A stretch of DNA of 15,416 nt from Lachnospiraceae bacterium (GCA_017964745.1 JAGCRJ010000077.1:1-15416); one strand, 5' to 3'; shown: positions 6,230 to 13,751, numbered from the stretch's first letter. Notes: generated by a model not told the origin, from the letters alone. Made by a program: numbers and translations.

Positions 6230-7438
6230 ATGTCAAAGATTCAGATGACTACACCTCTTGTCGAGATGGACGGAGATGAAATGACCAGGATCCTCTGGAA
6301 GATGATAAAGGATGAGCTGCTTTTACCCTATATCGATCTTAAGACGGAGTATTACGATCTCGGACTTGAGCACAGAAATGAGACCGACGATCAGGTTACC
6401 GTTGATTCCGCAAATGCTACTCTTAAATACGGTGTAGCCGTAAAGTGTGCGACCATTACTCCCAATGCCGCAAGAATGGATGAGTACAAGCTCAAGGAGA
6501 TGTGGAAGAGCCCCAACGGAACCATCCGTGCGATCCTTGACGGAACTGTGTTCAGAGCTCCCATCCTCGTAAAGGGTATCAGACCCTACGTTTCCAACTG
6601 GACCAAGCCCATCACCCTCGCACGTCATGCATACGGTGATGTTTACAAGAATACCGAGATCAAGGTTCCCGGTGCGGGAAAGGCTGAGCTTGTATTTACC
6701 GCAGCCGACGGCACCGAGGTAAGAAAGACCATCCATGAGTTCGACGGCCCCGGAATCATCCAGGGAATCCACAATACAGATAAATCCATCACCAGTTTTG
6801 CAAAGGCATGCTTTGAGTATGCTCTTTCTACCAGGCAGGATCTGTGGTTCTCGACCAAGGACACCATCTCCAAGACTTACGATCACAACTTCAAGGATAT
6901 CTTTGCGGATATGTACGAGAAGGAGTACAAGGAGAAGTTTGAGAAGGCAGGTATCGAATATTTCTACACCCTGATTGATGATGCCGTAGCAAGAGTCGTA
7001 AGAAGCGACGGCGGATTCATCTGGGCATGCAAGAACTATGACGGCGATGTAATGAGTGACATGGTTGCAACCGCTTACGGCGATCTCTCCATGATGACCT
7101 CCGTCCTCGTATCTCCCAAGGGAGTTTATGAGTATGAGGCAGCTCACGGAACCGTTCAGAGACATTATTACAAATACCTCAAGGGAGAGAAGACCTCTAC
7201 CAACTCCATTGCAACCATCTTCGCATGGACCGGTGCTCTTAAGAAGAGAGGAGAGCTTGACGGCATCGCAGAGCTTACCGCATTTGCCGAGAAGCTTGAG
7301 AAGGCCTGCATCCAGACGATCGAGGACGGTAAGATGACCAAGTCCCTGTCACTTATTTCCGATTGCAAGGATCCCTGGATCCTTGATTCCGAAGGATTCA
7401 TCAAAGCGATCAAGGCTACACTTGAGAATCTTCTTTGA
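6230..7438 (+). CDS. icd: Isocitrate dehydrogenase (NADP-type, eukaryote-like type II)
   Basis: The cytoplasmic enzyme oxidatively decarboxylates isocitrate to 2-oxoglutarate, giving NADPH and the carbon skeleton for glutamate. The 402-residue product matches the type II IDH group, which includes human IDH1, rather than the E. coli type. Without gaps it shows SPNGTIR (94-100) with Arg100, Arg109, Arg132 and Tyr139 for substrate binding, Lys210 in STKDT, and the metal ligands Asp250, Asp273 and Asp277 in the signature NYDGDVMSDMVATAYG. The NADP-binding region AAHGTVQRHY (304-313) carries the Arg-His pair that prefers the 2'-phosphate. Citrate synthase and aconitase genes, often neighbours in anaerobes, are not here; the partner is a GntR/FCD regulator instead. 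A hairpin terminator follows 20 bases after the stop. Confidence 0.97.
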   Translation: MSKIQMTTPLVEMDGDEMTRILWKMIKDELLLPYIDLKTEYYDLGLEHRNETDDQVTVDSANATLKYGVAVKCATITPNAARMDEYKLKEMWKSPNGTIRAILDGTVFRAPILVKGIRPYVSNWTKPITLARHAYGDVYKNTEIKVPGAGKAELVFTAADGTEVRKTIHEFDGPGIIQGIHNTDKSITSFAKACFEYALSTRQDLWFSTKDTISKTYDHNFKDIFADMYEKEYKEKFEKAGIEYFYTLIDDAVARVVRSDGGFIWACKNYDGDVMSDMVATAYGDLSMMTSVLVSPKGVYEYEAAHGTVQRHYYKYLKGEKTSTNSIATIFAWTGALKKRGELDGIAELTAFAEKLEKACIQTIEDGKMTKSLSLISDCKDPWILDSEGFIKAIKATLENLL

Positions 7439-7457
7439 TCAGATAAAACCATAAACA

Positions 7458-7512
7458 AAAGGGGACGGTCCCGTGTTTAACGAAATGCGTAAACACCTGA
7501 ACCGTCCCCTTT
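7458..7512. terminator. 55-base GGGGACGG hairpin, probable bidirectional terminator
   Basis: AAAGGGGACGGT (7458-7469) pairs perfectly with ACCGTCCCCTTT (7501-7512). After a small internal loop, GTGTTTA (7473-7479) pairs with TAAACAC (7490-7496), leaving a 10-base loop. It lies between icd (stop at 7438) and the convergent minus-strand gene (stop near 7520). A T-rich tract follows on the plus strand and TTTTG on the minus strand. From memory, GGGGACGG palindromes recur between genes in many bacterial genomes, so this may be a REP-like repeat copy. Confidence 0.8.
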
Positions 7513-7519
7513 GATTTAT

Positions 7520-8215
7520 TTATTCCTGATCGAATCCGCAATCTGAAGGAACCAGTATTTTCTTTTCGAGTCCGCGGTTTCCGGGAATGGCGTAATATCT
7601 GCCTCTTCCTTTCTTTTTAAGCCTGCGGTATTTTTCGAAGTACGTATAGTTCATTCCGTCGGGAAATTTCTGATTGGTAATTATCGCGTCCGCAACCTTC
7701 TTCTGAAATTCATCATCATGGATCAGTCTGCTGAACTCCTTTGCATTAGACTTGCGCTGATTTTTTACCGCACTTTCGACCATCGCCTGTTCCCTTTGCC
7801 TTGCTTTGGGAGTTTTGAATCCGTCCGATGTGTTCATGGAAATGACGGAAGCGGTATTGCTGTTCATTATGGTATAACCTTCGATAAATGCATATCCGGG
7901 ATGTTCCTGTCTTGTTTCTTTATCGCGCATAAGGAATTCCATAAGGAACGAACAATCCAAAATGATGTCGATCTTTTCTTTACTGCTGTCTGTCAGAACG
8001 TAAGCAAAACAGATGATGACAACGGCAATAAGTAAAGGTACCCATATCACCGTGGGAATGGGAGTGAACATAAGTGTCCATCCGAACATGACACCGAGAA
8101 ATCCTATTACGGCAAGTATGGTCGGAAGCGGAGATTCTTTTCTTTCATTTGCATCGGGTCTCAAGAAAGATCTTACATAGGTGATATCGTACTTAGCTCT
8201 TACTGATGGGTCCAT
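7520..8215 (-). CDS. Hypothetical protein with two membrane helices
   Basis: I do not recognise this 231-residue protein. It has a short N-terminal region (1-30), two hydrophobic helices at about 31-50 and 55-75 joined by a tight TPIPT turn, and a long soluble C-terminal part (76-231). That part begins with KEKIDIILDCSFLMEFL, has a central Ser/Asn/Gly-containing region and ends in a strongly basic stretch (KYRRLKKKGRGRYY) before ILVPSDCGFDQE. The positive residues after the second helix suggest that both ends lie in the cytoplasm. AGGAGGA (8221-8227 on the minus strand) precedes the ATG at 8215 by five bases, giving strong support that it is translated. It lies 65 bases after the ABC-F gene on the same strand and ends at the two-way hairpin. 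No function is proposed. Confidence 0.8.
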   Translation of the reverse strand: MDPSVRAKYDITYVRSFLRPDANERKESPLPTILAVIGFLGVMFGWTLMFTPIPTVIWVPLLIAVVIICFAYVLTDSSKEKIDIILDCSFLMEFLMRDKETRQEHPGYAFIEGYTIMNSNTASVISMNTSDGFKTPKARQREQAMVESAVKNQRKSNAKEFSRLIHDDEFQKKVADAIITNQKFPDGMNYTYFEKYRRLKKKGRGRYYAIPGNRGLEKKILVPSDCGFDQE

Positions 8216-8280
8216 TTGATTCCTCCTTTAAATTGTGTATTTAATAATACGGAAAAATCCCCCCATCAATTTCCGCTTGG

Positions 8281-10230
8281 TTAACTGAGTGCCTCCCACC
8301 TTTCCATTAATTCTTCCAGCTCCGATTCAAGAGCCGATCTTTCTTTTGACAGTTCGTTCAGCTTACCGGAATTAGTAGCGACATCGGGCTCCGACATTTC
8401 TTCGTCTATTTCTGAGATCCTGTTCTCAATCTGTTCGATCCTGTCTTCACACTTCTTAAGGTCGTTTGCTTTCTTCCTTGCTTCTGCCTGCAGGGCTTTC
8501 TGCGCTTTCCAGTCAGCGGCATTGTCGCTTCCGGTGCCAGAAGATCCGTCTGAGGTATTTGTACCGTTGCCTGAAGCGGAAGAGGAACCGGTTACGGAAG
8601 ACGTCCTGTGAACATCGCTTGCTTTTCTTACGTCCTCCCTCTTTTCGAGATAGTAATCGTAATTTCCGATGTAATTGTCGAAATAGCCTTCGTGGAGTTC
8701 GATGATCCTGGTCGATATCCTGTTTACGAAATATCTGTCATGTGAAACGCAGATGATCGTACCTTCGAACTCGGAAAGTGCCTGTTCGAGTATTTCCTTG
8801 GTGGTGATATCGAGGTGGTTTGTGGGCTCGTCGAGGATCAGGAAATTTGCATCGGAGAGCATGAGCTTTGCAAGGCTTACGCGTCCCTTTTCCCCGCCGC
8901 TTAAGAGCTTTATCTCCTTGTACACGTTATCGTCCGTGAAAAGGAATGCGGCGAGCACGGTACTGATCTGTGTGATCGTCATATCGGGATGCTCATCGGA
9001 GATCTCGTCATAGATGGTCTTCTCCGGGTCGAGCACGAGATGCTCCTGATCGTAGTATGCGGTCTCTACATTTGTGCCCCATTTAAACGAGCCGGTATCG
9101 GGTGATTCAAGCCCGTTTAATATCTTCAGGAATGTGGTCTTGCCGGTTCCGTTGTCACCGATGATGCAGACATGTTCGCCGCGCTTTATCTCCACATTCA
9201 TATCCTTGAACAGAGTACGTCCGTCAAAGCCCTTGGAAAGATTCTCCACGGTCAGTACGTCATTTCCGGGAACCTTGGACGGCTTGAACTTTAGATTGAT
9301 CTCATTGCTTATGATCTCGGGTCTGTCCAGGACTTCGATCTTTTCAAGCGCCTTTTCACGGCTTTCCGCACGCTTGATGGATTTTTCCCTGTTGAAGCTC
9401 TTAAGCTTTTCGATTACCTCTTCCTGATGCTTTATTTCCTGCTGCTGGTTCAGGTAGGCTTTCATCTGTGCTTCGAAGAGCATTTTCTTCTTGGCGGCAT
9501 ATTCGGAATAATTGCCCTTGTACGAAGATACGTGGGTATTTTCCAGTTCGAGAACGGTATCGGCGATCTTGTCGAGGAAATATCTGTCGTGGGAGACAAT
9601 GAGAACGGCTCCGTCATAGGTGCTCAGATATCCTTCAAGCCAGATGACCGAGTTCATATCGAGATGGTTTGTGGGCTCGTCGAGGATGATAAGGTCGGGC
9701 TTTTTGACAAGAATGGATCCCAGTGCCGCACGGGTCTTCTGGCCGCCCGAGAGAGTTGATGCTTTTCTGTCAAAATCCTCCTCGGTGAAACCGAGTCCCT
9801 TTAAGACACCGGTTATCTCGGACCTGAATGTATATCCGCCCTTCAGATCGAACTGTGTACGAAGCTTTTCGTATCTGTCCATGGTGACGGCCAGGTCCTC
9901 CGAAGAGTTCATTTCCTCCTCGAGAGCGGAGAGCTTTGCCTCCATTTCCAGCAGATCCGACCTGCATGCGAGCATTTCCTCATAAACCGTCCCGCCGCCG
10001 GTAAATGTACCTTCCTGGGCGAGATATCCGAAGGATGAATCCTTTTCGAAAGTGACCATGCCGGTATCGGGCTCCGATTCGCCGGTGATGATGCGAAGAA
10101 GAGTGGTCTTTCCGGATCCGTTCGGACCGACAAGGACCGTTTTCTGCCGTCTTTCAACGTTAAAGGAAACCCCGCTTAAAATGGGTCCTGTTTCGAATTC
10201 TTTTGATATATTGTTAACACTTAATAACAT
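8281..10230 (-). CDS. ABC-F family ATPase, YdiF/Uup-like
   Basis: ABC-F proteins are soluble twin ATPases that act on the ribosome and have no membrane domain. The 649-residue product starts at the ATG at 10230 (a TTG two codons upstream is also in frame). Domain 1 has Walker A GPNGSGKT (35-42), LSGGQ (160-164) and Walker B LIILDE (180-185). A long charged linker (about 240-320) holds the P-site tRNA-interaction motif region. Domain 2 has GDNGTGKT (358-365), LSGGE (443-447) and FLILDE (463-468). A Ser/Gly/Thr-rich spacer (about 543-570) leads to a coiled-coil tail (576-649) like that of Uup. The neighbourhood of rex matches ydiF in Bacillus subtilis. There is no recognisable Shine-Dalgarno sequence. 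It may be a housekeeping ABC-F; resistance cannot be excluded from sequence alone. Confidence 0.94.
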   Translation of the reverse strand: MLLSVNNISKEFETGPILSGVSFNVERRQKTVLVGPNGSGKTTLLRIITGESEPDTGMVTFEKDSSFGYLAQEGTFTGGGTVYEEMLACRSDLLEMEAKLSALEEEMNSSEDLAVTMDRYEKLRTQFDLKGGYTFRSEITGVLKGLGFTEEDFDRKASTLSGGQKTRAALGSILVKKPDLIILDEPTNHLDMNSVIWLEGYLSTYDGAVLIVSHDRYFLDKIADTVLELENTHVSSYKGNYSEYAAKKKMLFEAQMKAYLNQQQEIKHQEEVIEKLKSFNREKSIKRAESREKALEKIEVLDRPEIISNEINLKFKPSKVPGNDVLTVENLSKGFDGRTLFKDMNVEIKRGEHVCIIGDNGTGKTTFLKILNGLESPDTGSFKWGTNVETAYYDQEHLVLDPEKTIYDEISDEHPDMTITQISTVLAAFLFTDDNVYKEIKLLSGGEKGRVSLAKLMLSDANFLILDEPTNHLDITTKEILEQALSEFEGTIICVSHDRYFVNRISTRIIELHEGYFDNYIGNYDYYLEKREDVRKASDVHRTSSVTGSSSASGNGTNTSDGSSGTGSDNAADWKAQKALQAEARKKANDLKKCEDRIEQIENRISEIDEEMSEPDVATNSGKLNELSKERSALESELEELMERWEALS

Positions 10231-10237
10231 GCCCAAA

Positions 10238-10267
10238 AGTATACCATAAAATCCGCTTAAAAGTCAG
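10238..10267 (-). promoter_or_regulatory. Promoter of the ABC-F gene, close to the start codon
   Basis: On the minus strand, TGGTATACT is an extended -10 box (TATACT at 10243-10238), with CTGACT about 18 bases upstream (10267-10262). The expected transcription start is near 10231, right at the ATG at 10230, so the mRNA would be leaderless or nearly so. Confidence 0.6.
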
Positions 10268-10289
10268 ACCGTGAGCGATCCCGCAACAA

Positions 10290-10318
10290 TTGACAAGAAT
10301 TTAACACAAATCTATAAT
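10290..10318 (+). promoter_or_regulatory. Consensus promoter of rex overlapped by a probable Rex operator
   Basis: TTGACA (10290-10295), exactly 17 bases, then TATAAT (10313-10318) is a perfect sigma-A promoter. The 18-mer TTGACAAGAATTTAACAC at 10290-10307 matches 11 of the 14 defined positions of the Clostridia-type Rex consensus TTGTTAANNNNTTAACAA. Rex bound here would block the promoter, so autoregulation by NADH/NAD+ ratio is inferred. Confidence 0.8.
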
Positions 10319-10346
10319 CATATAAGGGTTTTTATGCACTTATATC

Positions 10347-10352
10347 GGAGGT
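10347..10352 (+). promoter_or_regulatory. Ribosome binding site that fixes the TTG start of rex
   Basis: GGAGGT is five bases before the TTG at 10358. Its position, the transcription start expected near 10325 and the family's usual N-terminus decide against the upstream GTG (10271) and ATG (10334). Confidence 0.7.
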
Positions 10353-10357
10353 GTACT

Positions 10358-10996
10358 TTGGATAAAGATATTTCCAGGGCAGTTATCGGAAGGCTTCCCA
10401 GATATCTTCGTTATCTGGGTGAACTGAAGGATAAAAACGTAGAGAGGATCAGCTCTTCGGAGCTTTCTGTTCTTATGAAGGTCACCGCATCCCAGATCCG
10501 CCAGGATCTCAATAATTTCGGCGGTTTCGGCCAGCAGGGATACGGCTATAATGTCGATTATCTGTATTCCGAGATCAGCAAGATACTCGGTCTCGAGCAC
10601 CAGTACAATTTCATCATAATCGGAGCCGGAAACCTCGGAAAAGCGCTCGGAGGATATCTTAACTTTGAGAAAAGAGGTTTCATTCTCAAGGGGATGTTTG
10701 ACAAGGATCCCGCCCTTATCGGTACGGAGGTAAGGGATGTCAAGGTCATGCCCATGGAGGACCTTCCCTCATTCATCAGATCCAATGACATAGATATCGC
10801 CGTACTCACCATCCCCAAGGAGGGGGCGGTGCTTGTTGCCAAGGTGCTCGTGGAAAACGGCATCAAGGCTATATGGAATTTTGCGCATGTTGACCTTGAC
10901 GTGCCCGAATATGTACAGGTTGAGAACGTACACCTTTCGGACAGTCTTATGAAGCTTTCTTACAATATTTCCAGCTATATGGAAAACAATAAATAA
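10358..10996 (+). CDS. rex: Redox-sensing transcriptional repressor Rex
   Basis: Rex is a dimeric repressor that releases DNA when NADH rises and commonly governs fermentative genes. The preferred TTG start gives 212 residues, the normal family length, beginning MDKDISRAVIGRLPRYLRYL. The N-terminal winged helix spans about 1-75 (ASQIRQDLNNFGGFGQQGYGYNV is the family signature region). The Rossmann domain has IIIGAGNLGKAL with GxGxxG at 89-94, then TIPKEGA and WNFAHVDL motifs. The C-terminal helix (about 192-212) is the domain-swapped one. An operator-like site lies over its promoter. The next ORF begins two bases after the stop, so the genes are coupled, and the neighbours ABC-F (divergent) and alr fit known rex contexts. 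Confidence 0.96.
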   Translation: MDKDISRAVIGRLPRYLRYLGELKDKNVERISSSELSVLMKVTASQIRQDLNNFGGFGQQGYGYNVDYLYSEISKILGLEHQYNFIIIGAGNLGKALGGYLNFEKRGFILKGMFDKDPALIGTEVRDVKVMPMEDLPSFIRSNDIDIAVLTIPKEGAVLVAKVLVENGIKAIWNFAHVDLDVPEYVQVENVHLSDSLMKLSYNISSYMENNK

Positions 10997-10998
10997 CC

Positions 10999-11676
10999 AT
11001 GGCCAAATCCGGACAAGATAAAAAAGAACAATTTGAGCTCTCGCTCAGGGGTAAGGATGTTCCGGCTCTTACGCTTGACCAGAAATGGTATCACCTTCTC
11101 GGAAAAGTAGGTGATGAGGATATCCGCGGCCTTGAAAAGAAGCTCAACGAGCTTCTCAAAAGACAGGGCAAGATCAATACCGAGACCCGCGATATCAAGA
11201 AGGTAAAGCGCCGCCTAATGGATGAGATCGTTTCACTCATGGATGAACAGCAGGGCGGTTCCGACGATGCGGAATCCAAGATCGCCGAGAACAAGAGACT
11301 GTTAAAGGAATGCAATGACAAGCTGGATTCGTACGAGGATGAGATGATAGAGCTCCCCCGTATGATCGACAGTGTCAATAAAGAGCTTCTCTGCATCACG
11401 ATGGAGCACTGCTATGAGACGATGCAGGAGAACACGGATGACATAGAAGAGCTTGAGGACTGGATCAGAAATATCCGTATCGAGCTTAAGAAGAATCTTA
11501 TCCGCAAGCAGGAAAAGGAAGCCAAGAATCACGAGATCTACAAATACATGCACGATATATTCGGCGCCGATGTGGTCGATCTTTTTGACATGAGATACAA
11601 TCCCGAGGAAAAGCATCCCAGAACCGCTGAGGAAGTGGCTGCCGAAAAGAAAGCGCAGGAAGAGAAAAAGGACTGA
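10999..11676 (+). CDS. Hypothetical coiled-coil protein between rex and alr
   Basis: The 225-residue product is highly charged and largely alpha-helical, with no signal peptide or membrane span. Heptad-like patterns are at about 42-85, 91-135 and 145-178 (for instance IENKRLLKECNDKLDSYEDEM and ELEDWIRNIRIELKKNL). Its C-terminal part has a non-coil segment, YKYMHDIFGADVVDLFDMRYNP (180-202), and an Ala/Glu/Lys tail. The N-terminal LRGKDVPALTLDQKWYHLLG may be a small globular part. No family name comes to mind, although I have an impression that a protein of this type sits between rex and alr in other Lachnospiraceae. It starts two bases after rex without its own ribosome site, so it is translationally coupled. 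A 6-bp hairpin (11670-11675 with 11682-11687) lies at its stop codon, before alr. Confidence 0.85.
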   Translation: MAKSGQDKKEQFELSLRGKDVPALTLDQKWYHLLGKVGDEDIRGLEKKLNELLKRQGKINTETRDIKKVKRRLMDEIVSLMDEQQGGSDDAESKIAENKRLLKECNDKLDSYEDEMIELPRMIDSVNKELLCITMEHCYETMQENTDDIEELEDWIRNIRIELKKNLIRKQEKEAKNHEIYKYMHDIFGADVVDLFDMRYNPEEKHPRTAEEVAAEKKAQEEKKD

Positions 11677-11701
11677 AAGAGCAGTCCCGCGAAAGGAAGC
11701 T

Positions 11702-12904
11702 ATGTGGGTTCAGACCAAGGATCAGATCAATGATTACATAAAGACCTTTGAGAGGGGGGTGGCATATGTTGACCTTGATGCCATCATATCCAACATGGAT
11801 TCAATGCATTCCCTGCTCAAGAAGGACACAAGGATGTATGCCGTTATCAAGACTAACGGCTACGGACACGGAAGCCTCCCCGTCGCAAAAGCGCTCGAGA
11901 GTGTTTCATACGTAAAGGGATATGCCGTAGCGACCGCCGAAGAGGCATTTGAGCTTCGTGCAGACGGAATAAAGAAGGACATACTGATCCTGAGCTATAC
12001 ATTCCCTTATTCTTACGAAAAGCTTATTGCCGAGGACATACGCATCACCGTTTTCAGGAAGGATACACTTGCAAAGCTTTCCGCAGCGGCGGCGGCCGTC
12101 GGCAAAAATGCCATAGTCCATATCGCGGTCGATACCGGCATGGGCAGGATCGGTGTCAGCCCGGACAAGAGCGGTCTTTCCTTTGTCAAAGAAGCCCTCG
12201 ATGCCCCCAATATCATAGTCGAAGGCATATTCACCCACCTTGCGAGGGCGGATGAGGCCGATAAGAGTTCGGCAATAGATCAGCTGAATAAATTCAAGGG
12301 CTTCTTGGATGATATATCGAATCATGCGGGCGCCGTCATTCCCATATCCCATATTTCGAACAGTGCCGCCATTATGGAGCTTCCGGAGACTTATCTGGAT
12401 GCAGTAAGGGCAGGTATCACGATGTATGGCCTGGCTCCCTCGGATGAGGTCGATATGGGTAAGATAACCCTGAAACCCGCGATGAGCCTTTTCAGCCATA
12501 TCACGTACGTAAAGAAGGTGCATCCCGGCCAGAGCATAAGCTACGGCGGAATATTTACCGCAGACAGGGAGATGACCGTTGCGACCGTTCCGCTTGGTTA
12601 CGGTGACGGATATCCCAGAACCCTTACAGGCAAGGGCGAGGTGCTCGTAAGAGGTAAGAGATGCCCAATCCTCGGAAGGATCTGCATGGACCAGTTCATG
12701 ATCGATGTATCCTGCTTTGAGGACATAAAGGAGGGCGAGACCGTAACTCTCCTCGGATATGACGGGGATGAGCATATTTCGGCCGAGGAACTTGGCGAAA
12801 AGTCGGGCAGGTTCAACTATGAGCTCGTCTGTCTCATAGGCACCAGGATCCCCAGGGTCTACACGCTTCACGGCAACCCCGTTTTGGCCCTCAGTTCCAC
12901 GTAA
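11702..12904 (+). CDS. alr: Alanine racemase
   Basis: This PLP enzyme interconverts L- and D-alanine for peptidoglycan precursors in the cytoplasm. The 400-residue protein has the fold-type III barrel. The PLP lysine is Lys50 in YAVIKTNGYGHG, close to the usual VKADAYGHG, with T-N-G replacing A-D-A. Arg148 is in MGRIGV, and the second catalytic residue is Tyr281 in ISYGGIF. The signature GRICMDQFMIDVS (325-337) is intact. About 17 residues precede the usual start of the family domain. AAGGA at 11693-11697 lies four to five bases before the ATG at 11702. It is the third gene of the rex unit; coupling of redox sensing with cell wall supply is inference only. Confidence 0.95.
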   Translation: MWVQTKDQINDYIKTFERGVAYVDLDAIISNMDSMHSLLKKDTRMYAVIKTNGYGHGSLPVAKALESVSYVKGYAVATAEEAFELRADGIKKDILILSYTFPYSYEKLIAEDIRITVFRKDTLAKLSAAAAAVGKNAIVHIAVDTGMGRIGVSPDKSGLSFVKEALDAPNIIVEGIFTHLARADEADKSSAIDQLNKFKGFLDDISNHAGAVIPISHISNSAAIMELPETYLDAVRAGITMYGLAPSDEVDMGKITLKPAMSLFSHITYVKKVHPGQSISYGGIFTADREMTVATVPLGYGDGYPRTLTGKGEVLVRGKRCPILGRICMDQFMIDVSCFEDIKEGETVTLLGYDGDEHISAEELGEKSGRFNYELVCLIGTRIPRVYTLHGNPVLALSST

Positions 12905-12944
12905 AATAAGCTGTTTGCCATGGCTTTGTTTAGATGTTTTTTAG

Positions 12945-12973
12945 TTTACTAAACAGGGTCAAAATGGTAAAAT
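12945..12973 (+). promoter_or_regulatory. Promoter of the yebC unit
   Basis: TTTACT (12945-12950), a 17-base spacer and TGGTAAAAT (12965-12973, an extended -10) lie before the yebC-type gene. The expected start is near 12980, giving a leader of about 40 bases. The 118-base gap between alr and this gene contains little else: TGTTTAG/CTAAACA (12927-12955) can pair but lacks a T-run. Confidence 0.55.
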
Positions 12974-13022
12974 AAAGTGATTTGCATAAATTTAAGAAAA
13001 TATTGAAACGAGAGGTTTAAAA

Positions 13023-13751
13023 ATGTCAGGACATTCCAAATTTGCAAACATCAAACACAAGAAGGAAAAAAATGATGCCGCAAAGGGAAAGATCTTTACC
13101 ATCATCGGAAGAGAGATAGCGGTTGCGGTCAAAGAAGGCGGCCCCGACCCTAACAATAATTTCAAGCTTGCCACCGTTATTGCGAAGGCTAAAGCCAACA
13201 ATATGCCCAACGATACCATCGAGCGCGGCATCAAGAAGGCAGCCGGAGAAGGCGGCAACGTCAACTACGAATACATCACCTACGAAGGATACGGACCCAG
13301 CGGAATCGCCATCATCGTTGATACACTTACCGACAACAAGAACCGTACCGCTGCAAATGTAAGGGCAGCTTTTACAAAGGGCGGCGGAAATGTCGGAACT
13401 CCCGGATGCGTATCTTTCATGTTCGACAAGAAGGGCCAGATCATCGTTGACAAGGAAGAGACCGATCTTTCCGCAGACGATCTTATGATGACAGCTCTTG
13501 ATGCCGGAGCAGAGGATTTCAACGAAGAGGATGACAGCTATGAGATCCTTACCGATCCCGACAGCTTCGACGAAGTCAACAAGAAGCTCAATGATGCGGG
13601 TATCCCGATGCTCAGCGCAGAGGTTACCATGATCCCCCAGAACTATGTCGAACTTACCAATGAAGACGACATCAAGTGTCTTAACAGGATCCTCGATATC
13701 CTTGATGAGGACGACGATGTTCAGAATGTTTACCATAACTGGGACGAGTGA
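13023..13751 (+). CDS. yebC: YebC/PmpR (TACO1) family protein
   Basis: The 242-residue product has the full family layout, beginning MSGHSKFANIKHKKEKNDAAKGK and continuing through FKLATVIAKAKANNMPNDTIERGIKKA, and NRTAANVRAAFTKGGGNVG. Members were long annotated as transcriptional regulators; the mitochondrial relative TACO1 and more recent bacterial work point to a role in translation, especially on proline-rich stretches. Which applies here cannot be read from sequence. GAGAGG precedes the ATG at 13023. The glycosyltransferase gene follows after 19 bases, so the three last genes of the window probably form one unit. The C-terminal region (about 200-242) is very acidic (EDDIKCLNRILDILDEDDDV), as is usual. 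Confidence 0.95.
   Translation: MSGHSKFANIKHKKEKNDAAKGKIFTIIGREIAVAVKEGGPDPNNNFKLATVIAKAKANNMPNDTIERGIKKAAGEGGNVNYEYITYEGYGPSGIAIIVDTLTDNKNRTAANVRAAFTKGGGNVGTPGCVSFMFDKKGQIIVDKEETDLSADDLMMTALDAGAEDFNEEDDSYEILTDPDSFDEVNKKLNDAGIPMLSAEVTMIPQNYVELTNEDDIKCLNRILDILDEDDDVQNVYHNWDE

Noticed and set aside
6323..7165. Long open frame antisense to icd (280 codons)
   Set aside because: It is a shadow of icd, which has all active-site residues; the product looks like no known protein.
10211..10228. Second Rex-type site just inside the ABC-F gene (TTGTTAACACTTAATAAC)
   Set aside because: Only the left half matches the consensus perfectly; the right half matches three of seven positions, so chance in an AT-rich stretch is likely.
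10271..10357. GTG (10271) or ATG (10334) start for rex
   Set aside because: The GTG lies upstream of the promoter. The ATG would be only about nine bases from the expected transcript start; AAGGG before it is weak, while GGAGGT and TTG at 10358 give the normal family length.
11906..12871. Long open frame antisense to alr (321 codons)
   Set aside because: It is the complement of a well-supported gene with clear catalytic motifs, and its translation has no recognisable domain.
12927..12955. TGTTTAG/CTAAACA hairpin after alr as a terminator
   Set aside because: The stem is only 7 AT-rich base pairs with a 15-base loop and no T-run follows; the bases overlap the likely -35 region of the next promoter.
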